A stretch of DNA of 64,000 nucleotides from Planctomycetaceae bacterium (GCA_027490145.1 JAIXYQ010000015.1:336480-400479), one strand, 5' to 3'; counted from the stretch's first letter, positions 8,848-17,749 are shown. The notes: a model not told the origin generated them from the sequence alone. Numbers and translations: made by a program.

Positions 8848-9572
8848 GCCAACCGGCTGCATCCATCGTCCGGATCACGCGCGGCCTGTCGCGTGAACTC
8901 GCGGTGCTGCATCCGGCCACGACCCTGGCCTTCACCTACGACCCCATCCAGTACGCATGGTCCGCGCACCGTGCGTACTGCCTCATGGCGCGCGCGCGAC
9001 CGCGGGCGCTCTTCGTGGGCATGAATCCCGGGCCGTTCGGCATGGCGCAGACGGGGGTGCCGTTCGGCGAGGTCGCCGCGGTCCGGGAGTTCCTCGGGAT
9101 CGACGCGCGCATCCGACCGCCTCGGCGGCAGCATCCACGCCGTCCCATCGAGGGCTTCGCGTGCGGTCGGAGCGAGGTGAGCGGTCGACGTTTCTGGGGC
9201 CTGATGCGTGACGCGTTCGGCACGCGCGGTGAGTTCTTCCGCCATGCGTTCGTCTGGAACTGGTGTCCGCTGGCGTTCCTCGGCACGAGTGGGGCCAACA
9301 TCACTCCGGACAAGCTGCCCGCCTCGGTGCGGGGGCCCATCGAGGAGGCGTGCGACCGTGCGCTCGTTCGCATCGTGCGGGCCCTGGAGCCCGGCATGGT
9401 GATCGGCGTCGGTGGCTTCGCGCGCGATCGAGCCCTGGGTGCGTTGCCGCCTGCCACGAGCGTGCACACGGTGCTGCATCCGAGCCCTGCCAGCCCTGCC
9501 GCGAACCGAGGCTGGGCCCGCCAGGCCCGTGCCCAACTCGTGGCGTGCGGCTTCCTCGACCGGTCGTCGTGA
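8844..9572 (+). CDS. SMUG1-type uracil-DNA glycosylase
   Basis: This is a single-strand-selective monofunctional uracil-DNA glycosylase of the SMUG1 family (UDG family 3), which removes uracil and oxidised pyrimidines such as 5-hydroxymethyluracil from DNA to start base-excision repair. The active-site block GMNPGPFGMAQTGVPFGEV is very close to the animal enzyme as I recall it; further family blocks are EVSGRRFWG, FVWNWCPLAFL and the DNA-intercalating HPSPASPAANRGW. The start is a GTG inside a GTGA overlap with the upstream stop. Length 242 residues fits. SMUG1 is rare in bacteria. Coupling to a lipoprotein gene is curious and has no evident functional link. Confidence 0.93.
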   Translation: MSQPAASIVRITRGLSRELAVLHPATTLAFTYDPIQYAWSAHRAYCLMARARPRALFVGMNPGPFGMAQTGVPFGEVAAVREFLGIDARIRPPRRQHPRRPIEGFACGRSEVSGRRFWGLMRDAFGTRGEFFRHAFVWNWCPLAFLGTSGANITPDKLPASVRGPIEEACDRALVRIVRALEPGMVIGVGGFARDRALGALPPATSVHTVLHPSPASPAANRGWARQARAQLVACGFLDRSS

Positions 9573-9587
9573 ATCCAGCCCTGCAGG

Positions 9588-10775
9588 TCAGGCCTTGTCT
9601 GCGCGGATCGACCCGATCCCACGATCCATCCGCTCGAGCCCTTGACGCAGGATCCCCTCGCTCGTCGCGAAGCAGATGCGCACATGCCCGGCCGCACCCT
9701 CGCCGAACCAGCGTGGGCTGCCGGGCACCACGGCCACGCCGTGCTCGCGTCGGAGGCGATCCACGAGGTCCTCGATGGTGCAGGGCGGATCGTTGATCTT
9801 GGCGAACGCCACGTAGGTCGCATCCGGCGCCTGTACCTGCACGCCGGGCATCGCGTTGAGCGCCTGCACGGCCTGATCGCGTCGCGCGCGGAGGTGCTCG
9901 AGGAATGCGTCGAGCCAGGGCAGGGCCCGGTCGTAGGCGGCCGCGGCGCCGATCTGGCTCACCGTCGCGGCGCCATCGACCGTCGAGGGATGTTCGCTGG
10001 CGGCCAGCATGCGTGCACACGCCGCACCATCGGTCATGGCGACGTAGCCGATGCGGAGCCCGGCGAGGCAGAATGACTTGGAGAAGCCATGGACCACCAC
10101 GGTGCGCGAGGCGATCGCCTCATCGAGCGCCAGCATGCTGGTGAACCCGGCAGGCCGATAGACGATGTCGCTCCAGATCTCATCGCTCAGGATCCGGAGG
10201 TCGTGGCGCTCGGCGAGGCGGCCGATCGCCGTGAGTTCATCGCGCGTGAAGCAGCGGCCGAGCGGATTGTGGGGATTGCAGAGGCCCAGCATCCGGGTGC
10301 GTGGGGTGATGAGCGACGCGAGCCGGTCGAGGTCGAGTGCGCCGGTGCGGGTGACGGACCACCGCACCGGGACGCCGCCGGCGGAGCGCACGGTGTGCGC
10401 GAACAGGAAGTCGACCGGATCCATCACGATCGCCTCGTCACCCGGCGCGAGCCACTGCCGAGCCACCATCGCCAGACCGGCCGCGGCACTGTTCACGGCG
10501 ATCACGCCCGAGGCATCGACGCGGGCCCCGCGACGCGTGCGCAGGTAGCCCGCCACGCTGTCGCGGAAGATCGGCAGGCCCTGAGGCGGGCCGTACGACA
10601 GCACGCCGTCCTGCACATAGCGCACGATCGCCTCGCGGATCACCGGTGCGGCCGGAAAGTCCGGATCCGCCGCAGTGAGCGGGATCACGTCCTGCGCCTG
10701 TTCGGCCCAGCGCAGGTTGAACGCGCGATCGCGAAGCAGGTCCAGCCGGACGTCATGGTCGGAGAAGTGGCTCAT
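9588..10775 (-). CDS. Class I/II pyridoxal-phosphate aminotransferase
   Basis: This is a fold-type I PLP enzyme of 395 residues. GVLSYGPPQGLP is the substrate-binding loop, CNPHNPLGR the conserved Asn-Pro block, LSDEIWSDIVY carries the cofactor aspartate, and the Schiff-base lysine lies in VHGFSKSFCLAGLRIGY. The C-terminal FGEGAAGHVRICFATS segment holds the arginine that binds the substrate carboxylate. The DEIWSD pattern recalls the MalY/PatB group of C-S lyases as well as true aminotransferases, so the reaction is uncertain. The start ATG overlaps the stop of the monooxygenase gene (ATGA). The pair probably works on one small molecule, but the substrate cannot be read from sequence. Confidence 0.88.
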   Translation of the reverse strand: MSHFSDHDVRLDLLRDRAFNLRWAEQAQDVIPLTAADPDFPAAPVIREAIVRYVQDGVLSYGPPQGLPIFRDSVAGYLRTRRGARVDASGVIAVNSAAAGLAMVARQWLAPGDEAIVMDPVDFLFAHTVRSAGGVPVRWSVTRTGALDLDRLASLITPRTRMLGLCNPHNPLGRCFTRDELTAIGRLAERHDLRILSDEIWSDIVYRPAGFTSMLALDEAIASRTVVVHGFSKSFCLAGLRIGYVAMTDGAACARMLAASEHPSTVDGAATVSQIGAAAAYDRALPWLDAFLEHLRARRDQAVQALNAMPGVQVQAPDATYVAFAKINDPPCTIEDLVDRLRREHGVAVVPGSPRWFGEGAAGHVRICFATSEGILRQGLERMDRGIGSIRADKA

Positions 10776-11857
10776 GTGAGCAGCGGCAGCGGAACGGTGC
10801 CATCGATGGGTTCGACGAAGCGTCGCGCGATCGCGCGGCCACCCTCGACGTACTGCACCATCAGCGGATGCCGCACGGCGTTGAACGATCGCATCGCCAG
10901 GGCGACGTCGCCCTGGCTGCGGCATCGCGCCATCAGGTCGGCCAGCAGCACCGCATCCTCGAGCGCGCTGTTGGCGCCTTGGCTCGTGAACGGCAGCAGG
11001 GGGTGGGCCGCATCACCGATGAGCGCCACGTTGCCGCGCACCATCGACGGCGGCGGGTCCATGTCGACCGTGTGCCAGACGTGCGGCGTCGCTGGATCGG
11101 TGGCCTCGATCGCGGCCCGGACATCGGCGGGGAAGCCGGCCAGGTGCTCGGCGAAGAAGTCCATGGCCTGCCCGAGCGCGGGCGGTTGGAATCGCTGCGC
11201 GTCGAACTGCACGAACCAGATGACGCGTCCACGGCCGGCGGGAACGAGCCCCACGGCCAGCCCACCACCCGGGTGCATGACCTTCCGGAAGGTCGTGCCC
11301 AGTTCGGCTGCGAGCGCAGGAGCGCTCACGGACGAGACGATCTCCTTCACGCGTCCGGCCTGCCAGGCATGACTGGGCGCCACGCACTCCCGGCACCGCG
11401 AGCGCACGCCGTCGGACCCCACGAACGCGCTGGCCTCGAAGGTCGAGCCGTCATCGAAGCGGGCGGCGAGCGCTCGCTGGCCATCCCAGTCGAAACCCGT
11501 GAAGTCGCGGCCAAGCTCCACCACGCCGGAGGGGAGGCCATGCATGATCGCCGAGAGGAGGTCGAAGCGACTCACGGCCACGGCACCGTCGAGCGATTCG
11601 TCCTTGAGCACGGATCCATCGATGGAGCGGATGACCGCACGATCGAGTGACTGGCCCAGGTCGCGGGGGTCGAACTCGATCCCCAGACCGCGCAACGCGA
11701 GCCACCCGTTGGCGAGCAGGATGAAGCCGAAGCCCCGTTCTCCGTAGGCCTCCGATCGCTCGAAGAGCGTGACGGGCATGCCGCGATGGGCGAGGCCACG
11801 GGCGAGGCCCAGGCCGGCGACCCCGCCGCCGATGATTGCGGTGTTCAAGGAACCCAT
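10772..11857 (-). CDS. FAD-dependent aromatic-ring-hydroxylase-type monooxygenase
   Basis: This flavoprotein of 361 residues belongs to the PHBH-like group A monooxygenases. The N-terminal dinucleotide motif is IIGGGVAGLGLARGL, the middle DG motif is FVGSDGVRSRCRE, and the FAD ribityl-binding motif is NVALIGDAAHPLLPFTSQGA. Such enzymes use NAD(P)H and oxygen to hydroxylate an aromatic or enolic substrate. It is the first gene of a two-gene operon with the PLP enzyme, which starts within its stop codon, so the two proteins probably act in the same small-molecule pathway (inference). It diverges from the glycosyltransferase gene with a 91-base intergenic region. Confidence 0.88.
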   Translation of the reverse strand: MGSLNTAIIGGGVAGLGLARGLAHRGMPVTLFERSEAYGERGFGFILLANGWLALRGLGIEFDPRDLGQSLDRAVIRSIDGSVLKDESLDGAVAVSRFDLLSAIMHGLPSGVVELGRDFTGFDWDGQRALAARFDDGSTFEASAFVGSDGVRSRCRECVAPSHAWQAGRVKEIVSSVSAPALAAELGTTFRKVMHPGGGLAVGLVPAGRGRVIWFVQFDAQRFQPPALGQAMDFFAEHLAGFPADVRAAIEATDPATPHVWHTVDMDPPPSMVRGNVALIGDAAHPLLPFTSQGANSALEDAVLLADLMARCRSQGDVALAMRSFNAVRHPLMVQYVEGGRAIARRFVEPIDGTVPLPLLT

Positions 11858-11948
11858 GGCGCGATCCTACGCCCGCGCGGGTGGTGATAAGTGATTGCCG
11901 CGGAGCCGATTTACGGAGCCGGATTGAGGGGGCACGATCGCCCTGCCG

Positions 11949-12809
11949 ATGATGGGCATGCCCATGCGTGGTCGCCTTCCAGTCACGGTCGCGATCCCCG
12001 CGCGCAACGAGGAGCGCAACCTGCCGGCCTGCCTGGCCCGGCTGGCGCGCTTTGAGCGCGTGGTCGTGATCGATTCCGGCAGCACCGACCGGACCCGCGC
12101 CATCGCGCTCGAGCACGGTGCTGAGGTCCTCGACTTCGTCTGGGATGGACGCTTCCCGAAGAAGCGCAACTGGTTCCTGCGCCATCACGCGCCGACCACG
12201 CCGTGGGTCTTCTTCCTCGATGCCGATGAACTCGTGGACGATGCGTTCTGCGACGAACTCGGACGGGTGCTTCCCTCGACGGTGCATGCAGGGTTCTGGA
12301 TCAGCTACGACACCTGGTTCCTGGGGCGTCGATTGCGCCACGGCGACGTGAACCGCAAGCTGGCGCTCTTCCGGGTCGGCGCCGGCGAGTACGAGCGCAT
12401 CGAGGAGGACCGCTGGAGCCACCTGGACATGGAGATCCACGAGCATCCGATCCTGGATGGAACGACCGGGGCGATCTCGGCCCGCCTGGACCATCGCGAT
12501 GATCGCGGGCTTGAGCACTGGATCCGCAAGCACAACGACTATTCGTCGTGGGAGGCCCACCGCACGGCGTTGCTGCGTCGCGAGCGTCGGCTCGGCGACG
12601 GTGCACTCACGCCGAGGCAGCTGCGCAAGTACCGCTCGATCGGTGCATGGTGGCTGCCGGCCGCCTACTTCCTCGACACATGGATCCGCCGGGGTGGATG
12701 GAAGGATGGTCACGCGGGGTTCGCGTACGCCTTCCTGAAGGCGTGCTACTTCTGGGAGATCGGCCTGAAGGTCGACGAACTCGAACGGGGTGCCGCGCGT
12801 GGACGGTGA
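11949..12809 (+). CDS. Family 2 glycosyltransferase, WaaE/KdtX-like
   Basis: This is a GT-A fold transferase of 286 residues. The opening VTVAIPARNEERNLPACL binds the nucleotide sugar, VVVIDSGSTDRT is the second family block and WVFFLDADELVDD holds the metal-binding DxD-type acidic residues. FPKKRNWFLRHH and the C-terminal RSIGAWWLPAAYF and KACYFWEIG segments resemble lipopolysaccharide core glucosyltransferases of the WaaE type. It probably transfers a sugar to an envelope glycan at the inner face of the membrane. Several methionines lie at the start (MMGMPMRG), so the precise start could be a few codons later. The following acyltransferase gene begins only a few bases downstream and is surely co-transcribed. 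Confidence 0.9.
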   Translation: MMGMPMRGRLPVTVAIPARNEERNLPACLARLARFERVVVIDSGSTDRTRAIALEHGAEVLDFVWDGRFPKKRNWFLRHHAPTTPWVFFLDADELVDDAFCDELGRVLPSTVHAGFWISYDTWFLGRRLRHGDVNRKLALFRVGAGEYERIEEDRWSHLDMEIHEHPILDGTTGAISARLDHRDDRGLEHWIRKHNDYSSWEAHRTALLRRERRLGDGALTPRQLRKYRSIGAWWLPAAYFLDTWIRRGGWKDGHAGFAYAFLKACYFWEIGLKVDELERGAARGR

Positions 12810-12816
12810 CGTGCCG

Positions 12817-13356
12817 ATGGCAGCAGACCCCAGCCCGTACACGCTGCGGGAGAAGTTCGCACGCTTGACGTGGGCCATCGTCCAGGCGACGGCCTTCCGG
12901 TGGTCTTTCCACTCGTGGTACGGATGGCGACGGCGGCTGCTCCTGCTGTTTGGTGCCTCGTTGCATCCGACCTGCCGCATCCGGCGGACCGTGACGGTCG
13001 AGTGCCCGTGGAACCTCTCGATCGGCGTGGACAGCTCGGTCGGCGACGGAGCAATCCTCTATTGCCTCGGGCCGGTCCGGATCGGTGACCACTCGACGAT
13101 CTCGCAGCGAGCGCACCTGTGCGCCGGAAGCCACGATCACAGGAGCAGGAGGATGGTCCTCCTGCGACCGCCGATCACGATCGGATCGGACTGCTGGATC
13201 GCGGCCGAGGCGTTCGTGGGCCCGGGTGTCACGGTCGGCGACGGTGTGATCCTCGGCGCACGTGCCGTGGCCTTCAAGGATCTCGCCCCGTGGATGGTCT
13301 ATCTGGGCAATCCGGCGCAACCGGTTGCGCAGCGTTCGCGGTTGCGGCCCGGCTGA
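12817..13356 (+). CDS. Left-handed beta-helix acyltransferase, WcaF-like
   Basis: This 179-residue protein is a hexapeptide-repeat O-acyltransferase related to WcaF of colanic acid synthesis, which acetylates a sugar on a lipid-linked or secreted glycan using acetyl-CoA. Supporting features are the N-terminal membrane-proximal helix (REKFARLTWAIVQATAFRWS), the block YGWRRRLLLLFGA, and repeats such as IGVDSSVGDGAI, GPVRIGDHSTIS, ITIGSDCWIAAEAFVGPGVT and VGDGVILGARAV; the catalytic histidine lies in GSHDH. I chose the ATG at 12817, seven bases after the preceding stop; in-frame GTG codons at 12790, 12799 and 12811 could also serve. It works with the upstream glycosyltransferase, which supports a joint role in decorating a surface polysaccharide. 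Confidence 0.87.
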   Translation: MAADPSPYTLREKFARLTWAIVQATAFRWSFHSWYGWRRRLLLLFGASLHPTCRIRRTVTVECPWNLSIGVDSSVGDGAILYCLGPVRIGDHSTISQRAHLCAGSHDHRSRRMVLLRPPITIGSDCWIAAEAFVGPGVTVGDGVILGARAVAFKDLAPWMVYLGNPAQPVAQRSRLRPG

Positions 13357-13458
13357 GTACGCGCCGCCGGCCTTCCCGCAACGATCGCTGCCCCGGTCCC
13401 ACGGGACCACGAGGCAACCTCGCCCACGCCGCGTATCGGGACCGTAGGATCCAGAGTT

Positions 13459-13674
13459 ATGCGGCTCTTGCCCAAGAACCCGGTGACGCCAGCGCTTGCA
13501 TGCGTCGGCGGTTTCCTGCTCACCGGCACCTTGCTCGCAGCGGTCCTGGCCATGGCTGGCGCGAATGGAGCGGCCCTCGCCGAGCTCCCCATCGCGCGGG
13601 TGGTCGGCTTCGTCGGCAACGGCTTGTTGTGGATGGGAATCGCGCGGGCCTGGAGCGGGACCCGCGACGCCTGA
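13459..13674 (+). CDS. Small two-helix membrane protein
   Basis: This is a 71-residue protein not recognised as a known family. It has two hydrophobic stretches, about residues 12-33 (ALACVGGFLLTGTLLAAVLA) and 44-63 (IARVVGFVGNGLLWMGIARA), each long enough to cross a membrane, with a basic N-terminus (MRLLPKN). It lies alone between the acyltransferase and a lipoprotein gene on the same strand. Codon use and the clean hydrophobic pattern suggest that it is real, but it is short and there is no convincing ribosome binding site. Confidence 0.5.
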   Translation: MRLLPKNPVTPALACVGGFLLTGTLLAAVLAMAGANGAALAELPIARVVGFVGNGLLWMGIARAWSGTRDA

Positions 13675-13764
13675 CCGTCGGAGTGCCGGCCTTCGCGTTG
13701 TCCGAATGGTGGCGGCCGATCGTGGGTGATCGATGGCCGTACCGCTGACTACAGTGACCAGACC

Positions 13765-14322
13765 ATGCTTCGTTCAACGCTCCTCACCGTCGCCCTGCTG
13801 CTTGCCTCTTGTCACACGCCTGCCCAGCAGGCATCGACCGCCACGGACGCCGGACCGAAGCCCGCCGCGGTACTCGAGCCCTTTGCCTTCATGACCGGCA
13901 CCTGGGTGCAGGAGCAGGCCAACGGCGCCATCATTGAAGAGCAGTGGTCGATGCCGCGCGGCGCGTCGATGCTCGGTTCGTTCCGACGCCTGCTCGGCAA
14001 CGGTGCCACGCCGTTCTACGAGTTCACCCAGATCGTCGCCGAGCAGGACCGAGTGGTGCTGCGGCAGATCCATGTCCACGGGAACTTCGAGACCGATCCC
14101 CGCCGCGCCGTGCCGATGGAGCTTGTGCTTGAGAAGGCCGCTGCGGGTTCGGCCACTTTCGTGCCGGTGCCGGATGGCACGAAGGCCAACGCCGGCTCAC
14201 TCGACCGAGTCACCTACCAGGCCAATGGCCCCGACACGTTGGTGTTGACGGTGCAGCCCAAGGCTGCCGAGGGCAAGCCCGCCGAGGCGCCGCTCGTGTT
14301 CCGGATGTCGCGCGTGCGCTGA
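13765..14322 (+). CDS. DUF6265-like lipoprotein
   Basis: This is a 185-residue lipoprotein: the signal peptide LLTVALLLASC ends in a lipobox with cysteine near residue 14. The mature part resembles DUF6265: FMTGTWVQEQANGAIIEEQW, then MPRGASMLGSFRRL, and QIVAEQDRVVLRQIHVHGNF. This beta-rich, lipocalin-like domain is widespread among bacterial exported proteins; no function is known. The start at 13765 was selected because it puts the signal peptide at the N-terminus; the longer in-frame extension has no such feature. The gene is followed by a convergent PEP-CTERM-like gene. Confidence 0.8.
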   Translation: MLRSTLLTVALLLASCHTPAQQASTATDAGPKPAAVLEPFAFMTGTWVQEQANGAIIEEQWSMPRGASMLGSFRRLLGNGATPFYEFTQIVAEQDRVVLRQIHVHGNFETDPRRAVPMELVLEKAAAGSATFVPVPDGTKANAGSLDRVTYQANGPDTLVLTVQPKAAEGKPAEAPLVFRMSRVR

Positions 14323-14392
14323 GTGACGTGGCGTTGTGAGGGCTGCCGGGCGTAACCCGACCAGCAGGCCCCGCGGGCCAACGTGGCCCACG

Positions 14393-14430
14393 GAAAAGCC
14401 GCGCGGCCGACACGTTTCCGTGCCGGCCGC
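14393..14430 (-). terminator. Rho-independent terminator of the PEP-CTERM-like gene
   Basis: Read on the minus strand, a 12-bp stem (arms 14419-14430 and 14403-14414, closed by a four-base GAAA loop) is followed by a short T-run at 14397-14394. It lies just downstream of the gene ending at 14457. Confidence 0.7.
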
Positions 14431-14456
14431 GTGCGTATCCAGTTGAAGCCCGCGGC

Positions 14457-15236
14457 TCAGCCGCGGCGACGGGCGCCGACCAGCCCGGCGAGACCGAGCA
14501 GGGCGATTGCGCCGGGCGCGGGGACCGCGATGTAGAGGTCTCCGGCGAGGTAGTTCGTGCTGCTGTTGATGGTCTGCGCGACATTTCGGTTCAGCAGATC
14601 CTGGAAGCTGTTGTAGACGGCGAAGCCGTCCACGCTGCCGCCCGGCCCGCCGGTGTTGGTGCGGTAGATCTTGCCTTCGAAGCCGAAGAATCGGTCGTTG
14701 AACGAGTAGTTCATTCCGTAGTTGTAGAAAGTGCCGTTGGTGTTGTTCACCAGGTCCATGAACGTCGCGTACCGGGTGACCCCGGAGTTGCTGGTCGATG
14801 AGCTGAAGTTTCGGTAGAAGGCCGTGCCGTCGTGGAAGAAGTCGTCTTCCCAGTTCCACGCAAAGGACAGGTTGAAGACCTGGCCGCCGGTGTTCGTGCG
14901 GAGGTTGGCCATCGGGTCACTCGCCGGGGCGGCGTAGCGAATGATCTGCGAGATCTGGTTGTTGCCGTTCAGGACGGTGCGATAGATGAACGGATCCGCC
15001 GTCTGGTTCTGGACGAAGTCGCCGAAGATGTACGTGTGGCGCATCGACGAGAGGTTCGGCGAGAAGTTCGTGTTCCCAGCCCCAAGGTTATTGCCGAGGT
15101 TCTGGAGCGACGTGTAGGTGCCGTAGCTTCCGGAAACGTCGTTGTTGACGTTCGTGCGGTAGATGGCCGTGATGGCGGCGTTGGCGACCGATGGAGCGCA
15201 AAGGGCCACGACGGTGAGCGCGAGGGTGGAACGCAT
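14457..15236 (-). CDS. Secreted PEP-CTERM-like protein
   Basis: This is a 259-residue exported protein with a signal peptide (LALTVVALCAPSVANA) and the C-terminal tail VPAPGAIALLGLAGLVGARR: a short recognition motif, a transmembrane helix and a basic end, as in PEP-CTERM proteins sorted by an exosortase or archaeosortase-like transpeptidase. The body is rich in Asn, Thr, Ser, Tyr and Phe, and has repeats of the form YRTNxNND / RTNTGG. No enzyme motif is present, so a structural surface role is likely (inference). The start at 15236 gives the signal peptide at the N-terminus. No sorting enzyme is encoded in the window. Confidence 0.82.
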   Translation of the reverse strand: MRSTLALTVVALCAPSVANAAITAIYRTNVNNDVSGSYGTYTSLQNLGNNLGAGNTNFSPNLSSMRHTYIFGDFVQNQTADPFIYRTVLNGNNQISQIIRYAAPASDPMANLRTNTGGQVFNLSFAWNWEDDFFHDGTAFYRNFSSSTSNSGVTRYATFMDLVNNTNGTFYNYGMNYSFNDRFFGFEGKIYRTNTGGPGGSVDGFAVYNSFQDLLNRNVAQTINSSTNYLAGDLYIAVPAPGAIALLGLAGLVGARRRG

Positions 15237-15463
15237 GGTGTATGAAGCCTGGAGGGGAGGGAAAGGGAGACGAGCCGCCGCACAGCCACTGGACATGCGG
15301 GGACCGGGAGGGGCCAAACTCTGCCCTCACTCGGAACATGATCCAGCGAATTCTGCAAAAATCACCATTCTTCTCCGTGGTGCTTGCCCGGGCCGCCGGA
15401 GCAGGCACGGTTCCGGTCGACTTGGCCCCCGAGTGGGGCCCCGGTCATCCAGGAGCCGGCATC

Positions 15464-17746
15464 ATGCGATCAGCACCCCTCCCGACCTCGCTTGCGGCCA
15501 CTTTGGCGTCGGCAGCGACCTTCTTGCTCCCCGTCGCCGGTGCGCAGGGCGCCTTCGACGTACCGGTGGTGGTCACCCCGGGCTCCACCGCGACCATCAC
15601 CCTGGCCATCACGGTCACGGACGGCGTGGACAGCGAGACCGACGTCGATTCGATCCAGGTCGCCGTCGACGGCAATGGTCGGTTCACGATCAGCCCCAAC
15701 CAGCCCCCGCATGACGGGGCGGTCATCCAGGAAGGGCGCTTCGGGTTCGGTGGGGGCACCCTTCAGTACGAGTTGTTCTGCTCGCCGGTGTTCGGGTGCA
15801 TCCCGGTGACGGTGAACCTGGCCGGACTGTCGGCGACGCTGGTCGCGCCGTCGCAGGCGACGATCATCCCCTCGGGCAGGGCCGACTTCGGCACGACCTG
15901 GCGGGTGCAGGGCGACTACACGATCACCAGTCCGCTGTCGGCGTCCGCCGGGGCGATCGACGTGAACTCTCCGTCGCCGTTCGGTGGCACGTTCGCGATC
16001 GGCGGGGGATCCATGCAGGTCTCGCAGTTGACGATCGGCGCGATCGACAGCCAGACGACCGTGGACTCGTTGCCGGGTGTGACGTTCCTGCTCCATACGG
16101 AGGTTGCCTTCGGCGCGACCACGATGGTCGGCACGTATAGCCCGCCGCCACCGAACGGCTGCGGCACCGGGGCGAACTGCGGCCTCGAGCATGCGGGTCC
16201 CGGCTGCAACGACGTGGCGTGCTGCTCGACCGTGTGCGGCGTGGATCCGTCCTGCTGTGCCTCGGACTGGGACGTGCCGTGCGTGAACCAGGCCGTTGCC
16301 CTGTGCGGCATCGCTCCCGAGCACGACAACTGCGCGGCGCCACGTCCGCTGTCGTTCGGCCGATTCCCCTTCACGACGCGCAACTGCAACACGGACGGCG
16401 GCAGCCTGATCACCGAGTGCCAGGACATCGCCACCGCAGGGGCATTCACGAACGACGTGTGGTTCGTGTGCACGGCACCGTTCGACAACGGCATCGCCGT
16501 GTCGACCTGCGGCCATGCGGGCTTCGACACTCGATTGGCCGTCTACGACGCCTGCGCCGGCGTGCTGCTCGCGTGCAGCGACGATGGGCCCGGCTGCGGC
16601 GGGGGCACGTCGCGCCTGGTCTTCCCGGGCACCGCGGGGCAGTCGTATCTCGTGCGGGTCGGCGGGAAGAATGCCTGGGGGGACGGTGAGATCGACCTGG
16701 CGTTGGCAGACGTGGGCCCCGCGTGGCCAACCAGCGTGACGGCGACCTGGTCGACGGCATCGGGCGGGAATGGTCATGCCTATGCGGTGCTGGCGCTGCC
16801 CGGCGGCACGACCTTTGCGCAGGCCGTCGCCCGCGCTGCAGAACTGGGCGGCTACCCGGCCACCATCACCAGCGCTGCGGAGTCGGCGTTCCTGCGCTCC
16901 AACATCGTCGTCCCGCAGCTCGGCGGACCGACGGCCATTGGGCTGGTGCAGGGCGACGGCGCCGAGCCGGCCGGCGGTTGGTCGTGGATCACCGGTGAGC
17001 CACTCTCGTGGACCAACTGGAACGTCGGCGAGCCCAATGATGCGGGCGGCGAGGACTTCGCGGGCCTCTATGCGGACGGCTCATGGAACGACCAAGGGCC
17101 GCTGTTCGGCAACGTGCTCATCGAGTTCGACGCCCCGCCCGTGCTGCAGGAGCGCACCTGGACGGTCGATGAGGGCGGCGCAGGCCAGCGCTACCGTGCG
17201 GTCATCTCGCCCATGCGCGTGAGTTGGGAGCAGGCCGCGGCGGCGGCGAACGCCATCGGCGGCTCGCTCGCCGTGCTCGACACGCCCGAGGAAGCGGCGT
17301 GGATCTTCCGTGAGCTCGTGAGCTACCCCGCACTCTGGAGCATGACCCCGTACAACGGCGGCCCGTGGGTCGGACTGCGCAAGCAGCCCTCGGGCAGCTG
17401 GGGGTGGATCGATGGGACGCCGTTGTCGTGGAACCCCTGGATGCCCGGTGAACCGAGCGGCTTCGGGGACGCAGCATGCTTCTTCGCCGTGCAGGGAGGG
17501 CCGGCGATCGGGCTCGATGACACCTGGACCGCCAACCTGCGCCGGTCCTTCATCGTCGAGCTGCCGCCGACACCGTCCTGCCCGGCCGATGTCGGTGGCG
17601 ATGGGCAGGTCGGCGGAAGCGACCTTGCCCAGTTGCTCGGTGCGTGGGGGCCATGCGCCGGTTGCGCCACGGACATCGACGGCGACGGCATCGTCGCGGG
17701 TCCGGACCTTGCGGTGCTGCTTGGTGCGTGGGGTACGTGCCCTTGA
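15464..17746 (+). CDS. Large secreted protein: Cys-rich module, two C-type lectin-like domains, dockerin-like repeats
   Basis: This 760-residue protein has a strong AGGAG ribosome site nine bases before its ATG and a signal peptide ending near LLPVAGAQG. After a beta-rich region of about 220 residues comes a Cys-rich module (GPGCNDVACCSTVCGVDPSC, then CCASDWDVPCV), next a pre-peptidase-type domain (VSTCGHAGFDTRLAVYDAC), then two C-type-lectin-like domains with hallmark segments such as PLSWTNWNVGEPNDAGGEDF and PLSWNPWMPGEPSGFGDAAC. It ends with two dockerin-like repeats (DVGGDGQVGGSDLAQLLGAW and DIDGDGIVAGPDLAVLLGAW). C-type lectin folds bind sugars or proteins with calcium. A role as secreted adhesin or carbohydrate-binding scaffold is inferred. 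Nothing suggests catalysis. Confidence 0.86.
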   Translation: MRSAPLPTSLAATLASAATFLLPVAGAQGAFDVPVVVTPGSTATITLAITVTDGVDSETDVDSIQVAVDGNGRFTISPNQPPHDGAVIQEGRFGFGGGTLQYELFCSPVFGCIPVTVNLAGLSATLVAPSQATIIPSGRADFGTTWRVQGDYTITSPLSASAGAIDVNSPSPFGGTFAIGGGSMQVSQLTIGAIDSQTTVDSLPGVTFLLHTEVAFGATTMVGTYSPPPPNGCGTGANCGLEHAGPGCNDVACCSTVCGVDPSCCASDWDVPCVNQAVALCGIAPEHDNCAAPRPLSFGRFPFTTRNCNTDGGSLITECQDIATAGAFTNDVWFVCTAPFDNGIAVSTCGHAGFDTRLAVYDACAGVLLACSDDGPGCGGGTSRLVFPGTAGQSYLVRVGGKNAWGDGEIDLALADVGPAWPTSVTATWSTASGGNGHAYAVLALPGGTTFAQAVARAAELGGYPATITSAAESAFLRSNIVVPQLGGPTAIGLVQGDGAEPAGGWSWITGEPLSWTNWNVGEPNDAGGEDFAGLYADGSWNDQGPLFGNVLIEFDAPPVLQERTWTVDEGGAGQRYRAVISPMRVSWEQAAAAANAIGGSLAVLDTPEEAAWIFRELVSYPALWSMTPYNGGPWVGLRKQPSGSWGWIDGTPLSWNPWMPGEPSGFGDAACFFAVQGGPAIGLDDTWTANLRRSFIVELPPTPSCPADVGGDGQVGGSDLAQLLGAWGPCAGCATDIDGDGIVAGPDLAVLLGAWGTCP

Positions 17747-17749
17747 ATC

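Noticed and set aside
10089..11372. Long open frame on the plus strand
   Set aside because: It is antisense to the aminotransferase and the monooxygenase genes, whose motifs are intact. High GC makes such shadow frames common.
14197..14859. Open frames antisense to the PEP-CTERM-like gene and lipoprotein
   Set aside because: They have no signal, no family pattern and are fully covered by better supported genes.
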